A stretch of 64,000 nt of DNA. Origin: Piper betle (lineage: Eukaryota > Streptophyta > Magnoliopsida > Piperales > Piperaceae). Both the position numbers and the translations under genes were made by a program. The notes beneath the pieces are model-generated. The model was not told the origin of the DNA, did no database searches, and saw nothing but the letters and a program-made list of their open reading frames with translations. The stretch is taken from positions 1 through 64,000 of the forward strand of contig JAURVB010012443.1 of assembly GCA_033002965.1 (NCBI GenBank), written 5' to 3'. Below, one piece after another: positions 37,151-47,027 of this stretch (positions within the stretch are counted from its first letter, which is position 1; each line of letters starts with the position of its first letter).

Positions 37151-40100
37151 GAGTAGATTAGTTAGAGCTTAGTAGGGTTAGAACTTGAGGAACAAGATAT
37201 TGCTTATTTGGATGAGATAGCATAGGATCCGACTTCATAGCTCTCTTGCAATCATTGTCTTGACCTGACACCCTTGGGTTAGATGTATATTGCAAGATAA
37301 CCCCATCAGCACTATTAGTGACAGTCTCATAGGAATGCGTATGGACAGAATCAGAGAACACGACAGTATACCTCTAGATGGGATGGTCACAATGATTAGA
37401 TTATGCAGATTGCATGATAATACATCTATGGGCGACAACTAGCATAGATCAGATGGTTAGTAGACGGTCACACATGATGTTGAACCCATTTAGTGATGGG
37501 CCAACCAGTGATAGGAATTTGATTTATATTAGAGTATTGGGCATAGATAGTGGGTTAGTGAGAAAGGGTTTTTTAGATGGATAGTGATTCCCTTGTGTTT
37601 CGCCAGCACGATTAGCTTCTCACCTTGAGACATAGGATTGAGCCTTGCCCTGAGTATAGAGGTACCTTTATGGTACTGATTAGGGTTTACAGTGCAGGTA
37701 GATGTTTGCAAACCGACCTTCTGATGAAGATTTTACCCCTAACATGAGAGCGATGTAGATAGAGACTTCACATAGCATAGGCCATGCTGACCTGACCGTG
37801 ATATCAGTGTATGCTCATCTTCATTGATAGCCTAGCTTGAGAGTCTACCACAATGGTAGTAGTCAGTGAGTCAAACCTCACTATGAGTCGCCGTAGACTT
37901 GAGGGAGACAGTGGTTCTTTATGTCGTTTGAACCCCGCCCATTTAGAAGTGCATGACTAGTACGGTATGAAGAAATACGTGCCTACTGTTAGCTGATTGA
38001 ACTAGAGCCACTTAGGAGCCGTTTCTGAGATTTATCATTGATTGAATGTTCCACAGCCTATTCACCTGTGGCATAGTGAATCGTGGTGGTCTTAGAGACA
38101 AGTCCATAGACTTACCAATATTTTGGCCACCCAATATGCTACATAGGGATTTCATCCCCCTACCACTTGCATGACACCTTGACCTCACCATAGATCAAAA
38201 GGACATACCTATGTAGCAGTTTTTTCTAACCTAGTGGATTCCCTTATTTACCTGACGTCAGGTACCACATGTGAGGATGAGATGTCACCTATCGAGAGTT
38301 CTTGAGCAGTGTGACTAGATTTCCACAAGATTCAGCCTCCTTTCCTATAACCCAGAGATGTTAGACAGAGTGGAGTTTTCACTTGAGAATTTCCACTCAC
38401 CCCTTTGTATGTATCTGTTCTACCATCAATTTATCCAGATGATTAAGATGAGTATACATTGACCAGAGCACATGCCACAGACCAGATGGAGGCTCCACAA
38501 GCCATGCAGAGTATGTTATCATACTCCTTGAGACACACTGTGTATGTACATGTGTTCTTGCCTCCTTTCAGCAGTAGTTAGTGGTTGTATAGATAGTCAC
38601 CTGAGCCGTACTATGCATTAGAGTCATAGCAGCTATCCTTGTTCTCTTATAGAATAGAGTGAGATACTTGACTACAGACTGAGTCAACTAGGACCTAGTG
38701 AGCGGTCCAGTTCCTTATATAGGGACACCTGAGAGTTGGATCTAGATTGGCGACAGTGAGCCATGCAGCTCATTAGTTTATACACTTGACCTAGCAAGAG
38801 ACTCGAAGCATACTTTAGGTTGGTTGTAGGACTTAGGAATAGAGTTTAGATGAGGATTAGAGGGACATGGGTAGATGCTAGCAGGTAGGACTTACCCTCG
38901 ATGTAGTTTTCCCAAACATAGCTTAGATTAGAACCTTGAGATACTCTAGAGTATCTGCTTGACCAACCTAGTAGGCCCTAAGGGGTGACCTACGTTTTCC
39001 CGCCGAGTTAGCAGTAGGGACCAGAAAAGAAGAGCATGATGATGGTAATCTCAGAACAGGCACAGACAGTAGTAGGGATCAGAACAGAAGAGAATGTTGA
39101 TGGTCATGTTAGGACGGGCACAGATGGCATAGAGATAGAATGTTGATATTGACAGCATCACAAGCAGAACCCACCATGATGGCGCAACTACAGTAAGTGA
39201 AGATGTACATGACTATCGAAGAGTAGAGCATACAACTGGTGTGTGTGTATCTAGCTTCCATGTATTAGTTTAATGGAACCTCCTTGAGTTGAAATTTTGA
39301 GGACGAAATTTTTATAAGTAGGGAAGATTGCCACCAGTCGGTTCCAGAACACTCATTTTTATCAGGGTTTTAGATTTAGAACCGGTCCGTTCAAACATTA
39401 TTTTTGAATCATGTCAGTTTTAGAACACGTATACTGAGCCGATGCTAGTCGCGTGTATGAGCTATGAGGGTCATGCGTACCCAAGTATATGATGATAACA
39501 TCATGAACACAGCATAACAAAATGAGTTATCAGATAAATGAGAGTATGCAAGTTAATTTTTTTTAAATTTTATATATAGTGAATCGTAGATTTAGTTTTA
39601 GGCCTTTTACAGCATTAGAACGCGTTATTGATAGTTTGGGTGGGTTGTTAGTTACAGAGCATGTCATTATGATGTTTTGGTGCTTGTTTGATTTTATGGG
39701 ATTTTTACGGATATTTTTTAGGATTTAATACGACTTAGTTATTATTCTTGACTCGAGCCAGAGACTAGTCAAGTAATATTTACAAGTTTGCCACCCAACC
39801 GTTTCTTCTCCTCACTCGACACTTTCCCCTTCCAAACCCTAGCCACCCCCACTGTTTGGTGCCACCACCGCTGGTGCCTTTGTCGCCTCACCACCAGGCG
39901 TCACTGCCTAGCCCCGCCATGGCGTCGCTGTGCCACCCCGACCAGGCCCGGCCACTGCGAAGTGTGGAAGCCGCGTCTTTGCATGGCGCTTCCGTCGCCG
40001 ATCACACCGCCAATGACCGTTGCCACCGCGATCTAGCTGTAGACAAGTTGCACGAATCGGCTGATTCCGAGTGGAATCAGCCGATTTAAACCGGATCAGA

Positions 40101-40329
40101 GTCGCGTCGATCCAATTTTGGGGCCGAATTGGCCTCGGAATCTGGCGATTTAAATCGGAATCAGTTTTTAGTAAATTACTAAAATACCCTAGGTATGATT
40201 TTTATTAAATTATTTAAGCATGGGTAAAATGGTAATTTTGATTTTAGAAACCTAAAATCGGCGCTTCCGCCCCGCTTCCGCCGTCGCTCACGCTGCCGCC
40301 CTCCGTCGCGCTTCCGTCGTCCGACCTCA

Positions 40330-40820
40330 CCTCCGCCCGACCTTCCAACCACGCCACCGCCGTCCGACCTCAGTTCCGCCCGACCTGCTGTGGAGCGAAA
40401 AGGCGAGGAGTTCGGGTGGAATTGACGGCCGCCCTCCGTCGTTTGACCTCAGCTCCGCCGCGCTTTCGCCGTTCGACCTCAGCTCCGCTCGACCTGCTGT
40501 GGAGTGCAAAGGCGAGGAGTTCGGGTGGAATCAGCGGCCGCCCTCCGCCGTGCTTCAGCCATCCGACCTCAGCTCCGCCGCGCTTCTGCCGTTTAACCTC
40601 AGCTCCGCCCGACCTATTGTGGGCCGCAGAGGCAAGGAGTTCGGGTGGAATCGGCAGCCGCCCTCCGCCGCACTTCTGCCGTCCGACCTCAACTCCGCCC
40701 GACATTCTGACCACGCCACCGCCCTCGCAACTCCTCCTCCGACAGGTGGCCGGCTGACAGCACTGCGGAGTGTGCTGTGGAGCGCAAAGGCGAGGAGTTC
40801 GGGTGGAATCAGCGGCTGAA
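40330..40820. repeat. GC-rich tandem repeats of about 110-120 bp inside the hAT-like element
   Basis: The block GACCTGCTGTGGAGCG recurs near 40382, 40491, 40612 (diverged) and 40768. Each copy is followed by GGCGAGGAGTTCGGGTGGAA. Open frames on both strands across it follow from this periodicity. Confidence 0.85.
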
Positions 40821-41370
40821 CGAAAATTTGGGAAAATTTGGATTTTTTATTGAAATTGAATGTTGTGATGTGGGAATTGTTATCTATGATGTGCTAATTG
40901 ATTAATATGATGTGCAAATTTTGATGTCCAAATTAAAATTTTGTGCGGATTTGGGATTTTTTATTGCTGATTTGGGATTTCGTTGACTTAATTGTGTGTG
41001 CTACAAATTGTGATGTGCGAATATGTGCTATGTGTAAATTGTGATGTGCAAATTGTGATGTGCGAATATAGCTTGGAAGTCTTGAAAATTTGCTTGGTAT
41101 TGGTCCAATTGATGATGAATTTTTTGGTGTGCTACTGTCGGTATGCTAGGGTTTTTAGGAACTGTAATTGACGGTTTTATGCGGTTAATTGTCTTTGCCT
41201 TGGTGTTCAGTTTGTTGTCTTTGTGAAAGGGATACCATTTGATTGAAAATCTGCTTGGTAGTGGTCGGATTGATGGTAGTTGTAGATTTCGGAGTTCTCT
41301 TTGGCTGCAAATTTAACTCAGATTTGGAAGAGATGGAAGTTGAGGAGCAAAATGTTGGGTGCTCTAAGTC

Positions 41371-41487
41371 AACTACGAAGAGGACTCCGAAGATGATAGT
41401 TCTACTATTCCGATTGGTGATAATGATTTGGACTCCGAAGATGATTCAAATGATGAATTAGATGATTTAGTATTAAGCACTAAGTAA
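41371..41487 (+). pseudogene. possible remnant of a hAT transposase C-terminus
   Basis: A 38-codon stretch reads NYEEDSEDDSSTIPIGDNDL and ends DELDDLVLSTK with a stop. Acidic, Asp/Glu-rich tails after the dimerisation domain are common in plant hAT transposases. No upstream transposase sequence is in frame. This is inference from composition and from its position inside a hAT-like element. Confidence 0.35.
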
Positions 41488-43008
41488 AATTGTGTTGAAC
41501 ATTCATTTTTTGAACTTGTATTAATGTCTTGTTGTTATTATTTGATAGAACACAGATAATGATATATGAACATTGTGTATATACTTACGACATTGTGGTA
41601 TTCTGATGATAAATTGTGATGCTCTTTTAGGTATGTAATTATATGAAATTGTGTTCATTACATAAAGAGTATGTTCTTCAGGTTTGCTCTTATTTGAATT
41701 ACATAAAGAGTATGTTATTTCAGGTATGTTCTTATTTGTTCTTTCAAGTATGACTCTACCGTTGTATTGTCATAATTACATACCTTTATGATTGTTGTAT
41801 AAATACTTGAATTTGTGTATTTATGTTGAGAAATTATATAATTATGTATTTAAGGTATTTCTATTATGAATTGGCAAATTTTTGTATATGACAGATTTAG
41901 ACCGATTCAGGCTGATTCAACTGAACCGATTCCTGGCCGATTCAGACCGATTCTGATTCCGATTCAGACTCCCTGGAAAACCGATTCCGATTCCCATTCA
42001 TGCAACCATGAGCTGTAGCCTTGACCACCCAGCGACCTTCCTTGACTGGAGCGAGGCCATCACCACCCAGGCCGTCAGCCCTATTTTTGCCATTTTCCAG
42101 TGAGCCACCGCCTCCACCGATCACATTGATGCCATAGACGCGTCAAGCTCGCCGAGCCAGTTCCAATGGTACCCAATATGACCCCTATCCAGCTAGTAGA
42201 TGCCGCCGGAAATCGCCGGAAAGGTGCCGGAAAACCACTGAAGCCGCCAAAACCGCCAGAACCTACTGGAAAATTGGATTCACAGGAATTCGCTAGTTCT
42301 TCTGTGGTGCTCATCCAGTCGATCCCGATCGAACGTCAGACGCCGATGAGTGCCAAATTCAAGCTCTGAAACACACGACAAAACCCTAGCTGTCGCTGAT
42401 TGCCGACGATGTGAGGTATAATTACCTCTCATTTGATTATTTAAAATTGATGATGATTGTTAGCATAACATGCTTGAATTGGTTAGTTGTGAGGATAAAT
42501 GTATGACTATGAATGAAATGATGATCGCATGATGCAATTAATTGAGAATGCAGGTTAAGTGATCTAATGAGGTAGATTGAGTCTCAGCATGATAAGTGAT
42601 CAGGACGTAACTTTGAAAAACACAATAAAATTGGTATGAATAGGATGAGTTAGAATTATTTACATTTATGATTATTTAATTGTTGCTAGATGTTGATGAT
42701 TGAATTTTGTGCGATGTTCATTGCGTTTGACGCATCATTTAGTTAGCGGGCGTTAGTATTTAGTTTTGATGTGTAGGTACGGATGAAAAGCTATTATATT
42801 GGTTTAGTAATTTTAATCACACATGTCAGTCGATAGAGTCATTAATACTTTATTTAAGATGTTATTATATTGTGAATGATGTCAAATGCTAAGACATGAT
42901 AGGATATGGTTAAATACAATGAGATGATGTTATGACGTGATAAAAAGCTAAGACATGATGACAAGAGGTAAGATGTGATCATAGCGTGAGCAGAATTGTG
43001 GTGGGTTG

Positions 43009-43544
43009 TGTAACGACCCAGCCCAAAGTGCAACGTAATGGGCTAAGTCATTTCTTTAAAATGGGTACCCGAAAGTTAAAGATCTCTAGTCCATTCCCAC
43101 TTATAAACAGGATCTTCTCCCAGTAGGTATTAAATGTGGGACTAAGTTGAGGGATCTCACAATCCACCCACCTTAAGAAATTTCGTCCCCGAAATGCCTA
43201 TTATTGGCCCGTTGCTAGCCCCAACCCACGTCCTTTCTAGCCCGTGACCGGCAGCCTAGCCAACGTTTCTAGTCTTGGCCTGTTGCTAACCCTAGCCCAC
43301 GACCTTTTTTGGCCCGTGACCGGCAGCCTAGCCAACGTCCTTGGTCCATCCCATCATCTAACACGGAACCAGCTCGACTTTGATACCATTTGTAACGACC
43401 CAGCCCAAAGTGCAACGTAATGGGCTAAGTCATTTCTTTAAAATGGGTACCCTGAAAGTTAAAGATCTCTAGTCCATTCCCACTTATAAATAGGATCTTC
43501 TCCCAGTAGGTATTAAATGTGGGACTAAGTTGAGGGATCTCACA
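43009..43544 (-). mobile_element. TRIM (terminal-repeat retrotransposon in miniature)
   Basis: Direct repeats 43009-43161 and 43391-43544 are nearly identical over 153-154 bp, starting TGTAACGACCC and ending GATCTCACA. On the minus strand the right repeat is followed by a primer site AATGGTATCAAAGTCGAGC (rc of about 43371-43389), and the left repeat is preceded by a polypurine tract AAGGTGGGTGG. Total 536 bp with a 229-bp non-coding interior. The flanks GGTTG (43004-43008) and TGTTG (43545-43549) are a 5-bp duplication with one mismatch. Confidence 0.92.
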
Positions 43545-44799
43545 TGTTGAAACTCAAGTTCCATAATGAGTATACAATATATTAGATCATGTGTGATTGA
43601 AATTGTTGATATATGCATATATATTGGTATATGTTGTTTTGACTGGGTGGACCCTAATTGCACTTTTAAGGGATACTATGACTGTTTTATTTTAGAATTT
43701 TTATTGCGTTTGACCGTAATTGTATTTGTGTGTACTTTGAATTGCATGTCATTCATGTAGTACCATGTTATGGTTTGTATATTCATCCATGCATTTCGAG
43801 TTGTATCTTCATCTTAAGATGCCAAGATTGGATCCGCATGAGTTAAGTTCGGGTTAGCCTACCTAATCGGGGCTTGTAACATGCTAGTTCGGTTCATGAG
43901 CATGAACCTGATTTGGGGTGTTACAAGGGGGAACGAGTAGTCAAGGTGGAAAACGAGTGGTCTGGGGGCAAAAATGAGTGGTCGGGGGAGGAAAACGAGT
44001 GGTCGGTGGAAGAAAATTAGTTGTCAGGAAGAAGGTCAAGGGCCATCTCGTAAATAGAACTTAACTCGACTCTAACTCGAGTAAAAAATAATAACTAACT
44101 CGTGATAATTCTTATAAAATCCAGAAAAATAGGGAAAAATCCCATTAAGCATAATACACACCATAAAATCACAATGACATACTCTATAACTTATAACCCA
44201 CTCAAACTGCGTGTAATGATTCCTAATGTGTTATTCAGCGTTGAAAAATAATTCTACGATCTAATACTAAAATAAATTAAGAAAAGTTGGGCGTACTCTT
44301 ATATATTCTGATAACTCATTCTATTACTGTCTTACTGACATTATCATCATATACTTGGGCACACATGACTCTTATGGTTCATAACATATGACCGGCCTCG
44401 GCTCTAACTATAAAACCCATCGGTTCTAACTATAAAACCCTTACTCGAGTCATAGATTTTATAGTTTTGGTCGGTAAGGGGGTAGGGGGTGGTCGTGTAA
44501 GGGATAGAGGGTTGATGATGAAGGCGGCGGTGGCGCGTAACTTGCCAACGGTGGGGCTAACAACCCACGACTGCACATGCAAAGCGGCGGCCTTGGGTCG
44601 CTGTGCATGTGCTATCCAGGTTGGGGAAGGGTCAGGAAGGAGGGGGAAGAGGCTAGGAAGAGTTGTCGAAGGTCATGGCTGGCAGTGATGCATGCAAGGT
44701 GGGCGGCAATGGCAGCAGGGAGGAAAAACATGGGAAGGAAAGAGGGGAAAAGGAGGTAGGAAGGGGGTGGCGACAAGGCAGAGACGACACGGCTAGCGG

Positions 44800-45405
44800 T
44801 AAGGCTGCTAATTGAGCGAGCGAGCACGTGAGCATTTGGCGTTCGGCTCTACTCAACTAGAACTCGACTCAAAATTGACCTGAAATTGACTCGTAGCTCA
44901 ACTCGAACTCAACTCGATAAAATAATATAATAATATAGTCTTTATATTATATATATAAGTTTAATTGTAACTAATTATATTTATTTATATATAATATAAT
45001 AACAATATAGTAGGATAGCTTAGATGGTTGGTATTCAAGTCCAAGATTTAGAGGTTGTGGGTTCAATCCACACTAATTACATTTTTTTAAAGTGAATTAC
45101 TTTTGACTTTATAATTGATCTGGTTTTAAATTCACAAATGAGCTGATTCAAGGTCGTCAAAATTAAACAGTTTAAGTGTATTCGAGCTAAGTTGAGTTCG
45201 AACAAACTTTGAATTATTTGGGCTAAGTTCAAATACGAGCTAAGTTGAGTACGAACAAACTTTGAATTATTTGGGCTAAGTTCAAATACAAGTTGAGCGA
45301 GCTAAGTTCAAATACGAGCTAAGTTGAGTTCGAACAAACTTTGAATTATTTGGGCTAAGTTCAAATACAAGTTGAGCTTGCTCGTTCGCTTGTTTAGCAC
45401 CCCTA
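44800..45405. mobile_element. hAT MITE carrying a tRNA-like segment and tandem repeats
   Basis: The terminal inverted repeats TAAGGCTGCTAATTGAGCG and (rc) TAGGGGTGCTAAACAAGCG match at most positions and continue into GAGCGAGC-type sequence. Flanking 8-mers GCTAGCGG (44792-44799) and GCCAGTGG (45406-45413) match 6 of 8. Length 606 bp. Units containing ACAAACTTTGAATTATTTGG repeat three times between 45170 and 45380. Confidence 0.85.
45016..45069 (+). ncRNA. tRNA-like Pol III boxes (SINE or tRNA pseudogene)
   Basis: An A-box-like TAGCTTAGATGGTTGG (45016-45031) and a B-box-like GGTTCAATCC (45060-45069) are spaced as in a tRNA head. A full cloverleaf with acceptor stem is not evident. It lies inside the hAT MITE, so it was either captured by it or inserted later. 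Confidence 0.55.
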
Positions 45406-45950
45406 GCCAGTGGTGGCGTTGGCTCGCAGTGGTTCATCCGCGTCGGTGGTCGGGGTGGCTTGACCAAAAACAGAGGAGCAAAATGGGGGAGAAAAAAGTC
45501 GAGGAAGATGAATATAGTCGGGGGTAGTTTTGTAATAAAAACTTTGACTCGCTTTGACTCGTGTCAATATCACGAAATAAATTCTAAAAAATATGAAAAA
45601 AATACAAAAAAATAAAATATGTTCAATAAAATAAAATAACATGTTCTAGACCTATAACCCACCCAAAATAATAAATAACACATCCTAACGTGGTAAACAA
45701 CATAAAACTAATTCTACGATCCACTATATATATAAAAAATAAACTAACATGCTCTCGTATATTTTGATAACTCTTAATATTACTGTCTCACTATTATCAT
45801 ATACTTGAGTACAAATGACCCTCATGGTTCATAACACATGACCAGCCTCAGCTCAGTATGCGTGTTATGAAATTAACTCGACTAAAAATACTAGTTAAAC
45901 TGATTGGTTTTGACTACCTAACTTGGGTTACTAGTTTCATGCAATATCTC

Positions 45951-46266
45951 TCAAGATATTTTTTCTTTTAATAGGTAATTTTTTTTCTGAAAATATGATC
46001 ATATCAAAAGACATAAATAACTATGAGGTGATTATATTAATATGTCAATTTTTTTATTTTTCTTCAATAAAAAATTATTTTTATTTTTTGAGATTTTATA
46101 TTCAATATTTTGTTTTCCTTCAACATTGTTCTATCTTTTATTATTTACACTTCATTTTTTAAAAATTTCCCCGTGCTAAAAGTTTCACTCTGAATTTGTT
46201 TTTTATTTTTTAAAAAAATATGTTTGAAATTTTTTATATTTATTCATTGATGATTTTTCCTGTTCA

Positions 46267-46304
<38 letters not shown>

Positions 46305-47027
46305 ATGTATATATATATGTGTGTGTGTATATATATATATTACAAAATATGGCTTTAAATTGTGATATGTTATTCTTTTTATAAAATTATTTTTAATTTA
46401 TTTTTTTTAAAAAAAGTTATAAATATAAAAGGATGATAAGTGCCTCATGATGATGAATTTTCAATGGGTTATAATTTATACAAAGAGTTTTACATTGGTA
46501 AGCTATTGTTTATGCTAAATGAATTTGGAGATTAAAAATAAAAAAATCTTACAAATAGTTGGGAGAAATGAATTATTCTAAAATTTGACATTTCTGCAAA
46601 AATCAATTAATTTATTAATTTTTATAGTTTAGATGCTTACATAATATTTTAGGTTTATAATTTAATTAGTTTTAAATAATAAATTTAAATTAAAAATTGT
46701 TAAGTTGACTATTTATATGTTAATTAAATATGATATTAGTCTTTTTGTAAAGACAAAACTTGCACTTTGGGCGGGCCTGTAACTAATTATTTGGAATGGG
46801 TACGTTGGGTTGCTTGTTGGTTTATTAATTATTTAAAATTAAATAGAAAAAATAGTGAAGTACTGATTCATCCAATAAAAAATATAATGAAAAATTAGAT
46901 TAATTTAACCTTTAAATATAAATGATAATTGTAGAAGGCCATACCAAAACTGATATATCGATTTAACTAAATATTATTTAATTATTACATATTTAATTAT
47001 AAAACTTATTTCTGCCTCAACATTAAT
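45951..47027. other. AT-rich spacer with TA repeats
   Basis: No gene or element border is seen. (TA)n with TG interruptions lies at about 46268-46341. Confidence 0.5.

Larger units (their letters stand above)
35945..39328 (+). other. interior of element C, no pol recognised
   Basis: 3384 bp with stops in all frames and no capsid, zinc-knuckle, FxDD-type RT or integrase motif that I could see. The last 35 bases keep the gypsy pol-end/polypurine signature (GAGGACGAAATTTTT, then GGGAAGA at 39321-39327). It could be a decayed gag-pol beyond recognition, or a true non-coding derivative. Confidence 0.6.
40043..42010. mobile_element. hAT-like DNA transposon, non-autonomous, copy 1 (CCGATTC-rich)
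   Basis: It is flanked by a perfect 8-bp duplication AGCTGTAG (40035-40042 and 42011-42018). The uninterrupted site at 30861 in the 5' LTR has the motif once. The terminal inverted repeats are imperfect (ACAAGTTGCACGAATCGG against CATGGTTGCATGAATGGG, 12 of 18). Both ends carry dense arrays of CCGATTC/GAATCGG heptamers. The left third is a GC-rich tandem repeat. Near the right, 41371-41487 can encode an acidic tail. No transposase catalytic domain is seen. Confidence 0.85.
30158..43925 (+). mobile_element. element C: large LTR retrotransposon derivative without pol
   Basis: The 5' LTR is 30158-35944 (3020 bp once the nested solo LTR and its duplication are removed), the interior 35945-39328 and the 3' LTR 39329-43925 (about 2080 bp net). 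A primer site follows the 5' LTR and a GGACGAAATTTTT...GGGAAGA tract precedes the 3' LTR, both typical of plant gypsy elements. I found no gag, protease, RT or integrase in the 3384-bp interior, so it would depend on a partner such as element A for movement. Confidence 0.85.
39329..43925 (+). repeat. 3' LTR of element C, with two insertions and a deletion
   Basis: It starts TGCCACCAGTC; the end is GGGGTGTTACA. It holds the hAT-like element 40043-42010 and the TRIM 43009-43544. Relative to the 5' LTR, 939 bases (31670-32608) are replaced by 34 unrelated bases (42784-42817). Confidence 0.9.
28628..44464 (-). mobile_element. minus-oriented LTR interrupted by element C (pieces 28628-30157 and 43926-44464)
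   Basis: The left piece parallels 33330-34440: 'atgctcctctgtcc', 'tatgagagttaactctcatatg', the 'tgcctaggtggtgagct' core near 29532, and a GC-rich patch. The right piece continues with the 'aactcgactctaactcgag' block and ends at 44464 in ATTTTATA, a decayed GTTTTACA. The first ~500 bases of the LTR are missing at the left. Element C separates the pieces. No clear 5-bp duplication flanks it (GGTCG against AGGGG). Confidence 0.7.
44465..45950 (-). mobile_element. minus-oriented LTR fragment holding a hAT MITE
   Basis: A GC-rich patch (44470-44790, resuming 45414-45530) leads into the family's end blocks 'gactcgtgtcaa', 'ctacgatccactatatat', 'atcatatacttgagtac' and 'aactcgactaaaaata'. These parallel 35090-35520. 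The right terminus is decayed. The plus and minus frames in the GC-rich part are not genes. Confidence 0.7.

Noticed and set aside
44467..44856. Gly/Arg-rich plus frame and hydrophobic minus frames that could suggest a signal peptide
   Set aside because: They lie in the GC-rich patch of a minus-oriented LTR and run into the hAT MITE border at 44800.
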